A DNA stretch of 11,034 nt. Source: Selenomonadaceae bacterium. Lineage in GTDB: Bacteria > Bacillota > Negativicutes > Selenomonadales > Selenomonadaceae. Positions 1-7,359 of this stretch are shown piece by piece. Under the pieces are notes generated by a model. That model did not search any database, was not told the DNA's origin, and saw only the letters and a list, made by a program, of their open reading frames with translations. The stretch spans positions 1-11,034 of the forward strand of contig JAFTEG010000046.1 in assembly GCA_017453765.1 (NCBI GenBank), read 5' to 3'. Both the position numbers and the translations under genes were made by a program. Every line of letters begins with the position of its first letter. Position 1 is the first letter of the stretch.

Positions 1-22
1 TAATAACCCCTAGCCCCTAATT
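1..22. repeat. Inverted copy of AGGGGCT heptamer repeat (left arm flanking first gene)
   Basis: On the minus strand this reads AATTAGGGGCTAGGGG followed by TTATTA, which matches 3391-3412 at 20 of 22 positions. It contains two 7-bp units (AACCCCT at 5-11 and AGCCCCT at 12-18), the reverse complement of the AGGGGCT units that follow the first gene. The window begins here, so the array may continue to the left. Confidence 0.8.
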
Positions 23-39
23 ATAATTTCTACAATTAC

Positions 40-68
40 TTGAGTGAAGATTTTCAGCGTGATATAAT
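40..68 (+). promoter_or_regulatory. Sigma-70/sigma-A promoter with extended -10
   Basis: TTGAGT (40-45) matches the -35 consensus TTGACA at four of six positions. It is followed by exactly 17 bases and a perfect TATAAT (63-68). TG at 60-61 with one base before the -10 gives the TGnTATAAT extended -10 form. Transcription would start near 75, leaving a leader of about 34 bases that contains the AAGGAG ribosome binding site at 93-98. This is the only convincing promoter I see in the window. Confidence 0.8.
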
Positions 69-108
69 CAAAAAAATTTTTTTACTTTTATGAAGGAGCT
101 AAAAAAGT

Positions 109-3100
109 TTGGCGAAACGAAATATTTTTGAAATGCTTGGCTTGGAGTTTGACCCGCCCGACAATTTGAAAAAAATTCGTGCGGCTTACGAAAATTGGAA
201 AAAACGTTTGACCGCCGAACAAAATACTACCGTCGATTCAACCCGTCTTGCCGAAATCAAAGAAGAATTGGAACTTGACAACTACATTGCAATGGTGCTT
301 GACAATCCTAAACTGCGGCAAGTCGAGGCCGAATCACTTAAGCAATTACGTATTGAACAACTTCGCGTTTACATAGACATTCAACGCGGCGAAACGAGCG
401 GCGTCTTGCAAGTCAATCAAACCCAAATAAAACGAATTAAAGAAAAATTAAAGCTCAGCCCCGCGACAATCACGGCTACTTACAAAGAGCAGGGCTTTGA
501 GGTTAAAACTGCGCGGACAGATAAAAGCATTATGGAGACGCTGAATAATTTTTTTATCGCCGATTCAGTGCTTGCCGAACTTAGAAAATACTTCGCCGAA
601 TTTCAAACCGTACCCGACCGCCAAAATTACGGCTGGTCTTCGGAAGTCAGCAACTTTTATGAACTTGCGTACTACCTTGAAAAAAAAGTGGAGCCGTCCG
701 CTGAATTTTACAAGCGCCGTGATACCGATGACATCTGCGAAATTTTTAGAAAAGAGGCTAAAAAAATTTCCTCACCAATTCCCGCGTGGCAGTCACTTAA
801 AGCGCTTTTAAATCTTGCACAGACGCAAATTTTTAACAGCGACGAAAACAGATTTAAGTACGATCACTCACTGAAAATTGAAACGCTTGATGAATTTTTC
901 GGCAAGTTGAAAGCCGCGCCGGATATTTTTAAGCACGATAAAAATTTTGCCGACAACTGCATTAATCGCATTCGCCGCCGTTTTCCAAACTTCTTGACCT
1001 ACGAACTTAGCGCGGCGCTGTACAATAAGGCGGCGGGAATTTTAAATGACCCCTATGAATCAGTTTACAACGCGGAGGAAAATTTTTTCTGCGTCACCTG
1101 CGGTAATTGCGGAGCCTTTGAAAATTTTCGTACGCACGAAGAGGCAGAGCGCGCGGCTTGTAAAATTTGCGGCGAAACTTTTTTTGTAGAGTGTCCCAAG
1201 TGCGGCAAAAAAATTCCTGCCGTAGTTGACCACTGCCCCGCCTGCAACTTCTCACTGCATGAATTTAAAAGTTTTAACCACTACATTGAGTACGTCAATT
1301 CAATGCTGGATTTAATCAGCCGCGCCGCGAAGTCCGACACTTCAAGCACGGAAGACCTTAAGCCGCTTATTACTGAAGTTATGAAAGTTTTGGCAAAAAC
1401 AAAATTGCTTAAGCCGGAAGCTACAGAAATCAGAAAGATTGAATGGCGAATCAACGGAATTGCCGCCGACCTTAAGCGCCGTGAGTTACTTCGTTGGGCA
1501 GAATCAAAACTTCCCGCGCTTACCGTTCACCCCGACAAAGTTGTATCGGACTGCATGGAAATTTTGAGCAAGTTGCCGGAATATCGCGCCGCGCGTGAAA
1601 GATTGAAAACCGTTAAGCCGAAACGTCCCTTGAAACTTACGGCGATTGTCACTGAAAATGTTCCGCAAAGTACAAACACGTCCGCGCTTATGGGAAAAAT
1701 TTCAGTCAACGCAAAATCTACAAGCCTTGTCACGCTTAATTCAAATTTCGTCTGCAAAATCAGCTGGCAACCTGCAAATGACTTAGGCGTTAAATACACG
1801 GTGATTCGCAAGTTTGAAGGCATTCCGCAAAATATAAGTGACGGCGAAATTATTGCTGAAAACGTTGAAAAGTTTGAAGTCACCGACATGAACATTAAGC
1901 CCGGCTACTTGTACGGCTACGCGGTTTTCGCCGTGCGTCTCGGCACCGTGTCCGACCCTACGACTTGCAGTACGGTTTTTTACGGCGACATTGAAGAGAG
2001 TAAACTCGTTGCAAAGACGGAGGACGGGCAATGTAAATTTTCGTGGAAGTTGCCGACTGAAAATTGTCTCGGCGTACGAATTTTGCGCACGGACAGCGCC
2101 GGTAACAGCGTGGTTGTTGCTGACTGCGTGCAATCGCCTTTTATCGACAACGCCGTTAAAAATCTCAAGCAGTACCAATACCGCCTGCAGTGCGTTTACT
2201 ATTCGGCGAAAGATAGAATTGAGAATCAGAAAAAACTTTTGTCCGAAATTGACGGCAGTAAAGTTTGGCGTGAAAAGCCGGCGTTGCAATACAGTCAAGG
2301 CTTGACCGTGACATTGACGCCGGAATTTCCGCCGCGCAGAGTTGCTGACCTTGAATTTAACGTCACTAAAAGCAGAATTAAATTTTCGTGGCAATCGGCA
2401 GGTGACTTTGAACTTTGGTTTAAACTCATTGAAAAGGATTCTGACATTAAACGTGACACCGACATTAAGCGTGACGCCGACGTTAAAAGTGACGGTGACA
2501 TTAAGCGCGGTGAAATTTTGCCCATTGATAAAATTGACGAGGTGCTTGGCAGCGGCGTTGTAGTTAAGCGCGTCAAGGCGTCCGACCAAAATTGCGAATT
2601 TCAACTGCACGGCGAAATTGTCAAAATTGCCGTTATCAGTGCGACGAAAAATTATTTTTTGCTAAACGACATTATTAAGGCGTCGAACATTGAGTACTGC
2701 GAAATTGACGAAAATAAAACGCTGGTAGATTCGAGCGGGCTGAAACTTACGCTGAAAAAGTTGCCGTCCAATGTTTATATGATTCATTACAAAATTTCAA
2801 CCGAAGATTCGGACGAAGAATTTGCGACGATTGACGACGCGAAGGATCGGCATATGAACAGGATTTATGCGACGAAGTACGCGCAGGACACTTTCATTAC
2901 GCAGGCGCATATGCCGGAAGAAAAACTTTTCATTACGGTTATCGGCGAATACAAGCTTGGCGACGGGACTACGGTTTATTCGCCGCCCAGCACCATGACG
3001 CTTGACAATCGTCCGAAAATAGAAATTTCATACCGCCTTGAATGGGGTACGAGCGGGCTTTTCAATAAAACTTCTCACGCGAAAAATTGTAAGCTGATTT

Positions 3101-3375
3101 TGGAATCACTTGCCGACGCGACGCCGAAACTTTTTTTGGCGTGCAGGAAGGACGGAAGGCTAAACATTTCGCTTGCAGATAAATCTACCGTGATTCTGTA
3201 CGCGGTGCCGGAATTTAAAGCGGGGTTGCCAAATCGCAAGTTAGAAATATTTTTGCCGGATGAAATTTGGCGCGACGTCGGCGAAGGTTTTAACGTGAAA
3301 CTTTTGGCGAAGGATTCACGGCGGTTTGAGTTAAAGGCGACTAAGCCGGAAAGTTTAACAGTACCGAAAAAGTAG
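109..3375 (+). CDS. Large J-like / double zinc-ribbon / FN3-like repeat protein, function unknown
   Basis: I do not recognise a named family for the whole 1088-residue protein. The start is TTG at 109, preceded by AAGGAG (93-98) with a 10-base spacer. Residues about 5-75 (NIFEMLGLEFDPP, then a helix ending KKRL) resemble the first helices of a DnaJ J-domain but have no HPD tripeptide, so Hsp70 stimulation is not expected. Two treble-Cys zinc ribbons follow: C331/C334 with C351/C354, and C362/C365 with C376/C379. C328 is an extra cysteine. Residues about 385-510 look helical. From about 538 there are beta-rich, FN3-like units, each with a conserved Trp in the B-strand (W553, W646, W761). The third holds a four-copy acidic/basic hexapeptide repeat (779-802). 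The C-terminal 200 residues are also beta-rich. I see no signal peptide or membrane segment, so it is probably a cytosolic scaffold. It has its own promoter. Partner and substrate are unknown; the zinc-finger GTPase at 6177-7331 is a candidate partner by inference. Confidence 0.85.
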   Translation: MAKRNIFEMLGLEFDPPDNLKKIRAAYENWKKRLTAEQNTTVDSTRLAEIKEELELDNYIAMVLDNPKLRQVEAESLKQLRIEQLRVYIDIQRGETSGVLQVNQTQIKRIKEKLKLSPATITATYKEQGFEVKTARTDKSIMETLNNFFIADSVLAELRKYFAEFQTVPDRQNYGWSSEVSNFYELAYYLEKKVEPSAEFYKRRDTDDICEIFRKEAKKISSPIPAWQSLKALLNLAQTQIFNSDENRFKYDHSLKIETLDEFFGKLKAAPDIFKHDKNFADNCINRIRRRFPNFLTYELSAALYNKAAGILNDPYESVYNAEENFFCVTCGNCGAFENFRTHEEAERAACKICGETFFVECPKCGKKIPAVVDHCPACNFSLHEFKSFNHYIEYVNSMLDLISRAAKSDTSSTEDLKPLITEVMKVLAKTKLLKPEATEIRKIEWRINGIAADLKRRELLRWAESKLPALTVHPDKVVSDCMEILSKLPEYRAARERLKTVKPKRPLKLTAIVTENVPQSTNTSALMGKISVNAKSTSLVTLNSNFVCKISWQPANDLGVKYTVIRKFEGIPQNISDGEIIAENVEKFEVTDMNIKPGYLYGYAVFAVRLGTVSDPTTCSTVFYGDIEESKLVAKTEDGQCKFSWKLPTENCLGVRILRTDSAGNSVVVADCVQSPFIDNAVKNLKQYQYRLQCVYYSAKDRIENQKKLLSEIDGSKVWREKPALQYSQGLTVTLTPEFPPRRVADLEFNVTKSRIKFSWQSAGDFELWFKLIEKDSDIKRDTDIKRDADVKSDGDIKRGEILPIDKIDEVLGSGVVVKRVKASDQNCEFQLHGEIVKIAVISATKNYFLLNDIIKASNIEYCEIDENKTLVDSSGLKLTLKKLPSNVYMIHYKISTEDSDEEFATIDDAKDRHMNRIYATKYAQDTFITQAHMPEEKLFITVIGEYKLGDGTTVYSPPSTMTLDNRPKIEISYRLEWGTSGLFNKTSHAKNCKLILESLADATPKLFLACRKDGRLNISLADKSTVILYAVPEFKAGLPNRKLEIFLPDEIWRDVGEGFNVKLLAKDSRRFELKATKPESLTVPKK
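2443..2514 (+). repeat. In-frame 4 x 18-bp tandem repeat encoding D-I/V-K-R/S-D/G-x
   Basis: Four consecutive 18-bp units start at 2443, 2461, 2479 and 2497, all beginning GAC(A/G)TTAA. They encode DIKRDT, DIKRDA, DVKSDG and DIKRGE (residues 779-802 of the first gene). The unit is a multiple of three, so copy-number change would lengthen or shorten a charged loop without breaking the frame. The first two copies are the closest and the others have diverged, suggesting slippage or duplication followed by drift. Confidence 0.9.
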
Positions 3376-3408
3376 GGGCTAGGGGCTAGGAATTAGGGGC
3401 TAGGGATT
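3374..3408 (+). repeat. Heptamer array (AGGGGCT/AGGAATT/AGGGATT) x5
   Basis: There are five perfect 7-bp steps: AGGGGCT, AGGGGCT, AGGAATT, AGGGGCT, AGGGATT. The first unit begins at the second base of the TAG stop of the preceding gene. TAG recurs at 3373, 3380, 3387, 3394, 3401 and 3408, so each forward frame is stopped twice. The array fills nearly the whole 40-bp gap to the transporter gene, leaving no obvious promoter or terminator there. Confidence 0.85.
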
Positions 3409-3415
3409 AGTATTT

Positions 3416-4921
3416 ATGGCAATGCGAAAAATTTTATTGCTTAGTTTAATTGTCACGGCGATTTTTATAGCAGGTTGCAGTGACGAACATAAAATAACTT
3501 CATTCGCCGATTTGCAATCTGCGCGTATCGGCGTTTATCCCGGTTCAGCGTACGAAATTAACGCGAAAAAATTTTTTCCCAATGCCGAATACTTGTACCT
3601 TGATTCACTCGGCAACTTCATTCAGAGTTTGGAGGCAGGTAAAATTGACGCCTTCATTGTCGGCAGGTCTCACTACAACGCCTTGAAAGACAGAGGGGTT
3701 AAGGTGCAATGTCTTGACCAACCGATTGAAGAGGTTAGTTTTGCATTTTTCTTTCAAAAAAATCTTGTAGGCGAACATTTATCCGAACAGATGAACAGAT
3801 TTTTAAAAGAGATTGAAAAGAGCGGCGAACTTGACGCGCTGAAACAAAAATGGTTCCGGGCAGACGCAGAGCAAAAATATTTTAAAAAATCCGAGCTTAT
3901 CGGCGAAAACGGCACGTTGCGGCTGGGTACTTCTGCCAATGCCGTACCTTTCGTATACCTTGAGCGCGGCGAAGTCACCGGCTATGAAGTTGAACTCTTT
4001 GATAAATTCTGCGTGGAGTACGGCTACAATTACACCGTTGCGGTTAAAAATTTTCAAGGAATACTTTTTGACTTAAAGACGAACGCGTTGGACGTAGGCG
4101 TAAACGGCACGGAAATTTTGGACTCACGCAAGCATACGCTGATTTTTTCAGAGCCGCATTACACTGATGACGTGGTTGTAGTTGTACGTGACTACAATGA
4201 GGACGAAAATTTTTTCACGGCTATTAAAAATAAGTTAGTCGATACTTTGGTTGAAGAAGACCGCTGGCAGATGATTCTTGAAGGCGTAGGCGTCACAATT
4301 TTAATAATCGTCCTGCCAACTATTTTTAGTACAATTTTTGGTTTTGTGGTTTACCTTATCTACCGCAAGCAGTACAAACTTTTTAACAAGGTAATTGACG
4401 CACTTTGCACGCTGTTAATCGGCTTGCCTACGATTGTAATTCTGCTGATTTTTTACTACGTAATTTTCGGCTCTGTCGACATAAACGGAATAATCGTCGT
4501 CATTATCACGTTTACGATTTTGTCGGGGCTAAATACAATGCTGATTTTAAAAGGCGGCGAAAAGACCATACCGAAAGGACAGCTTGAAGCGGCGATGGCG
4601 TTGGGATTTTCGGAGCGTCAAGCGTTTATAAAATTTATCCTGCCGCAAATAGCGCAAAACTTCTTCCCGCACTATCAAAATATAGTTTTGGGCTTTATGC
4701 GCGGCACGGCGATTGTCGGCTACGTCAGCGTGCAGGATTTGACGCGAATGGCGGACTTGATACGCGCACGAACTTTCGACGCCTTCATACCGCTTTTAAT
4801 CGTGTCGGTAATCTACTTCATTTTATCGCGACTTATTATGAAAAGCACCGGTTTATTTTTGAAATATATCAATCCGAAAAATCGAAATCGCGAAGACATT
4901 TTGAAAGGCGTTAAGTTATGA
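3416..4921 (+). CDS. Fused amino-acid ABC transporter: lipoprotein substrate-binding halves + permease
   Basis: This is a polar amino acid importer (His/Glu/Gln type) with binding protein and permease in one chain of 501 residues. The N-terminus is a lipoprotein signal: K5, a hydrophobic stretch, then lipobox I18-A19-G20-C21. Residues about 28-148 match the second half of an SBP_bac_3 domain (SFADLQSARIGVYPGS through LDALKQKWF). Residues about 163-260 match the first half (LRLGTSANAVPF, GYEVELFDKF, FSEPHYTDD), so the lobes are in swapped order. The permease begins at about 283 (DRWQMILEG). Likely membrane helices are 291-315, 329-351, 358-378, about 423-440 and 464-485. The EAA loop that docks the ATPase is E391-A-A with G397 and L409-P410. 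The start chosen is ATG 3416; ATG 3422 is also possible, and the upstream ribosome site is weak. Its last bases overlap the ATPase gene start (ATGA), indicating coupled translation. Substrate identity cannot be read from the sequence. Confidence 0.9.
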   Translation: MAMRKILLLSLIVTAIFIAGCSDEHKITSFADLQSARIGVYPGSAYEINAKKFFPNAEYLYLDSLGNFIQSLEAGKIDAFIVGRSHYNALKDRGVKVQCLDQPIEEVSFAFFFQKNLVGEHLSEQMNRFLKEIEKSGELDALKQKWFRADAEQKYFKKSELIGENGTLRLGTSANAVPFVYLERGEVTGYEVELFDKFCVEYGYNYTVAVKNFQGILFDLKTNALDVGVNGTEILDSRKHTLIFSEPHYTDDVVVVVRDYNEDENFFTAIKNKLVDTLVEEDRWQMILEGVGVTILIIVLPTIFSTIFGFVVYLIYRKQYKLFNKVIDALCTLLIGLPTIVILLIFYYVIFGSVDINGIIVVIITFTILSGLNTMLILKGGEKTIPKGQLEAAMALGFSERQAFIKFILPQIAQNFFPHYQNIVLGFMRGTAIVGYVSVQDLTRMADLIRARTFDAFIPLLIVSVIYFILSRLIMKSTGLFLKYINPKNRNREDILKGVKL

Positions 4922-6021
4922 GCAACTATTTGATTCGCGTTGAACATTTACGCAAGGCTTACGGTGATGTCGTGCCGTTGAAAGATGTCAGCGTAGATAT
5001 AAATTGCGGCGACGTAATTTCTATTATCGGTCCCAGCGGTACCGGCAAGTCAACTTTTATTCGTATGCTGAATCAAATGGAGAAAGTGACGTCCGGCAAA
5101 ATTTTTTTTCGCGACGAAGACATTACCGCGCCGGATTATCGCCTTGACCTACTGCGGCAGAAAGTCGGAATGATCTTTCAAAGTTTCAATCTTTTTCCGC
5201 AGATGACGGTTATTGAAAACATTATCGCCGCACCGATGGCGCTGAAAGGTATGGATAAGCAGACTGCCTACGACAAGGCGAAGGCGCTTTTAAAACGCGT
5301 GGGACTTTATGAAAAAATTTTTGCTTACCCCGACGAGTTAAGCGGCGGTCAACAACAACGTATTGCCATTGTACGCGCGTTGATTATGGAGCCGGACGTT
5401 TTGCTTTTCGACGAACCTACAAGCGCGCTGGATCCTACAATGGTAGGTGAAGTTGAGGCGGTTATAAAAAACATTGCAAAGAGCGGCGTTACAATGTTAA
5501 TCGTCACTCACAGTATGGAGTTCGCCGAAAAAATTTCTACGCGCATTTTTTACATGGACGAAGGCGGCATTTATGAAGAGGGCAAACCCGCGCAGATTTT
5601 TTATAATCCGAAACGTGAGAAGACGCGGCAATTTATTAAGCGGCTGAAAGTTTTGGAGCTTGAAATAAATTCGCCGCACTTTGACTTTATCGCGTACGCA
5701 AACCACATTGATATTTTCGGCGTGAAAAATGAGCTGGCGAAAAAACTTATCAATCGGCTTACTTTGATGTTTGAGGAAATTTGCCTGACTATTCTCTTGC
5801 CGCGATTGGGTGACACGGTGAAAATCAAAGTGACGATTGAATATTCCGAGCATGATAATTCCGCCGAAATGTTTATTGACTACAACGGCGAAGAATTCAA
5901 CATTGAAGACTGCGACGATGATGTTGCATTGCGGCTTATTCATAAAAATACAAGTCAGCTTGAATATCGCGCGGAAGATGAAGGCGGCTTTTTGAACCAT
6001 TTAAAATTTACCGTCAGTTAG
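4918..6021 (+). CDS. Amino-acid ABC transporter ATPase with extra C-terminal domain
   Basis: This is the ATP-hydrolysing subunit of the importer encoded just upstream; the two genes overlap by four bases (ATGA) with GAAAGG at 4903-4908. Residues 1-240 are a complete GlnQ/HisP-type ATPase: Walker A G38-T46 (GPSGTGKST), Q-loop Q88, signature L141-S-G-G-Q145, Walker B ending F164-D165-E166, D-loop SALD and switch H198. All catalytic residues are present. The usual family length is about 240-250 residues, whereas this protein has 367. The extra 120 residues (about 245-367) resemble an RsbW/GHKL-type ATPase fold: FEEICLTIL at 285-293 sits where an N-box would be, D321-Y-N-G324 where a DxG box would be, and LIHKNTSQLEYR with a closing beta strand at the end. 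The expected N-box Asn appears to be Thr (T291), so nucleotide binding there is doubtful. A regulatory role, for example gating transport or sensing, is inference. Confidence 0.92.
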   Translation: MSNYLIRVEHLRKAYGDVVPLKDVSVDINCGDVISIIGPSGTGKSTFIRMLNQMEKVTSGKIFFRDEDITAPDYRLDLLRQKVGMIFQSFNLFPQMTVIENIIAAPMALKGMDKQTAYDKAKALLKRVGLYEKIFAYPDELSGGQQQRIAIVRALIMEPDVLLFDEPTSALDPTMVGEVEAVIKNIAKSGVTMLIVTHSMEFAEKISTRIFYMDEGGIYEEGKPAQIFYNPKREKTRQFIKRLKVLELEINSPHFDFIAYANHIDIFGVKNELAKKLINRLTLMFEEICLTILLPRLGDTVKIKVTIEYSEHDNSAEMFIDYNGEEFNIEDCDDDVALRLIHKNTSQLEYRAEDEGGFLNHLKFTVS

Positions 6022-6022
6022 C

Positions 6023-6049
6023 TAGATCGATAGATCGATAGATCGATAG
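6023..6049. repeat. Octamer tandem repeat (TAGATCGA) x3
   Basis: Three perfect copies of TAGATCGA (6023-6046) plus TAG start one base after the stop of the ATPase gene. Each junction forms the palindrome ATCGAT. TAG every 8 bp again places stops in all forward frames. On RNA, GAUCGAUAG from this block can pair with CUAUCGAUC in the following 23-bp repeats. Confidence 0.9.
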
Positions 6050-6050
6050 C

Positions 6051-6154
6051 CACCATCGATCCATCGATCCAACCACTATCGATCCATCGATCCAACCACT
6101 ATCGATCCATCGATCCAACCACCATCGATCCATCGATCCAACCACTATCGATCC
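6051..6154. repeat. 23-bp tandem repeat, 4 copies plus 12-bp partial copy
   Basis: The unit is CA(C)(C/T)ATCGATCCATCGATCCAAC, 23 bp. Full copies are at 6051-6073, 6074-6096, 6097-6119 and 6120-6142, and a 12-bp partial copy is at 6143-6154. Copies differ only at the fourth base (C or T). Each full unit holds two ATCGAT palindromes. Together with the adjoining octamers there are 12 ATCGAT sites in about 130 bp. Copies are directly adjacent with no spacers, so this is not a CRISPR array. No promoter or classical terminator is visible in the gap. Confidence 0.9.
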
Positions 6155-6176
6155 AAAATGAGGTGAGGCGTTAAAA

Positions 6177-7331
6177 ATGTTTGGTACTCGTCGAGAAACA
6201 AACTGTCCCTATTGCTTGAGAAAAATAACTCTCGGCGATTTAAGATTTTTTTGCGTGGACGAAGAAGACGATAGGCACGAAGTCAGCTTATCGCTTATGG
6301 ACAGATTTTTTAAGCGCCTGCCTACCTGTCAGCGGCGTTTTTGCAAAAATCACGGCTTAACCGTACGCGAAGTGACTTGCCGGCATTGCGGCGAAAAATT
6401 ACCCGCGCAGATTTTATTTCACGACAAATATTTAAGTTTCTGCGCGGTAGGCGTTGCAGGCGCGGGAAAATCCAGCTACGTTACGACGGTGATACATGAA
6501 CTGCGCAGTTCCGATTTTCCTTTGGTACTGCAGGCAATGGACACCGAAACGACAGAGACGGCGTTGCTCAATGAAAAGCTTGTCTACGAATCGCGAAATT
6601 GTTTGGTAGGTACAACGTCCGGCGTGGCGCCGCGTCCGCAGTTTTGGACGATTCTTGACAATTCAGAAGCGTCACAAAAACTTCCGACTTACTCAATGAC
6701 GGTTTACGACGGCGCGGGTGAAGACTGTGAAAAAATCGGTTACACGCCGATTGACGCAAAAATAAGCCGCTACATTTCCGGCGCCGGAATGCTTTTAATT
6801 ATGTTCGACCCGCTCATACTTTCAAGCGTGCAAAATGAAGTGCCGCCCGACGTTTTATATTCGTCAATCGCGCATGAACGAAAAGAGTCCGCGCCGACGA
6901 ATATGGTCAGCATGGCAAATGCGCTTGTGAACTACGTCAAGCAGAGTTTGAACATTGCGCCCGGTCAACGCATTGAGGCACCTGCGGCGGTTGTGCTGAC
7001 AAAACTTGACGCACTGCGCGACACGGTGAACGGTTTTGCGCCGGATTCTACGATTAACCGCGAAAGTCCGCACCTTAAACGCAAAGGTTTTGTCGACGCC
7101 GATAGTAAAATGGTTGATCTTGAAATTAGAGACTGGCTGATTCGGCAGGGCGAAATTGCTTTTTTGAATACGATTGACGCGAATTTTCAAACCGTGCGTG
7201 TCTTCGGCGTGTCAAGTTTCGGTAACCCGCCGGACAGAAATAAACGCCTTGCACGAATACGACCTCACCGCGTTTTGGATCCCATTATGTGGATGCTTGC
7301 CAACGAAGGGATTATACCGATTAAGAATTAA
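6177..7331 (+). CDS. Zinc-finger TRAFAC-like GTPase (double-GTPase-type), function unknown
   Basis: The protein has 384 residues. ATG 6177 is preceded by an excellent GAGGTGAGG site (6160-6168). The N-terminus is Cys-rich: C10-x2-C13, C26, C51/C56/H59 and C68-x2-C71, consistent with one or two zinc-binding modules. A P-loop GTPase domain follows. G1 is G92-VAGAGK-S99, G3 is D178-GA-G181 within TVYDGAGED, G4 is T275-K-L-D278 and G5 is likely GVSSFG at 344-349. The TKLD motif and the DGAGE switch point to the TRAFAC class. The spacing and the MLLIMFDPL strand after switch II fit the 'double-GTPase' families described in computational surveys of bacterial conflict and signalling systems. I assign that subfamily only tentatively. 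No membrane segment is seen. Its C-terminal IKN and stop lie within a heptamer repeat. It probably acts as a nucleotide-dependent switch; the effector is unknown. Confidence 0.85.
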   Translation: MFGTRRETNCPYCLRKITLGDLRFFCVDEEDDRHEVSLSLMDRFFKRLPTCQRRFCKNHGLTVREVTCRHCGEKLPAQILFHDKYLSFCAVGVAGAGKSSYVTTVIHELRSSDFPLVLQAMDTETTETALLNEKLVYESRNCLVGTTSGVAPRPQFWTILDNSEASQKLPTYSMTVYDGAGEDCEKIGYTPIDAKISRYISGAGMLLIMFDPLILSSVQNEVPPDVLYSSIAHERKESAPTNMVSMANALVNYVKQSLNIAPGQRIEAPAAVVLTKLDALRDTVNGFAPDSTINRESPHLKRKGFVDADSKMVDLEIRDWLIRQGEIAFLNTIDANFQTVRVFGVSSFGNPPDRNKRLARIRPHRVLDPIMWMLANEGIIPIKN

Positions 7332-7346
7332 GGATTAAGGATTAAA
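7319..7346 (+). repeat. Heptamer array (GATTAAG/AATTAAG) x4
   Basis: Four 7-bp units: GATTAAG 7319-7325, AATTAAG 7326-7332, GATTAAG 7333-7339 and GATTAAA 7340-7346. The array overlaps the 3' end of the GTPase gene and supplies its last codons and TAA stop. Two looser 7-bp steps follow up to 7360. TAA recurs at 7322, 7329, 7336 and 7343. Confidence 0.8.
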
Positions 7347-7359
7347 GCTCTAAGCTAAA

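Noticed and set aside
1783..2610. 275-codon open frame on the minus strand
   Set aside because: It lies wholly inside the first gene. Its composition (Asn/Val/Phe-rich, low complexity) is what a complement of the coding strand gives, and it has no ribosome site. The coding strand has clear domain signatures.
3376..3415. Promoter for the transporter genes in the gap
   Set aside because: The gap is occupied by heptamer repeats. I find no -10/-35 pair, so read-through from the upstream promoter is more likely.
5497..6000. 167-codon minus-strand open frame under the ABC ATPase C-terminus
   Set aside because: It is antisense to a well-supported coding region that continues in frame from the ATPase core, and there is no start signal.
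6051..6154. Possible CRISPR array
   Set aside because: The 23-bp units are directly adjacent without spacers, and there are no cas genes nearby.
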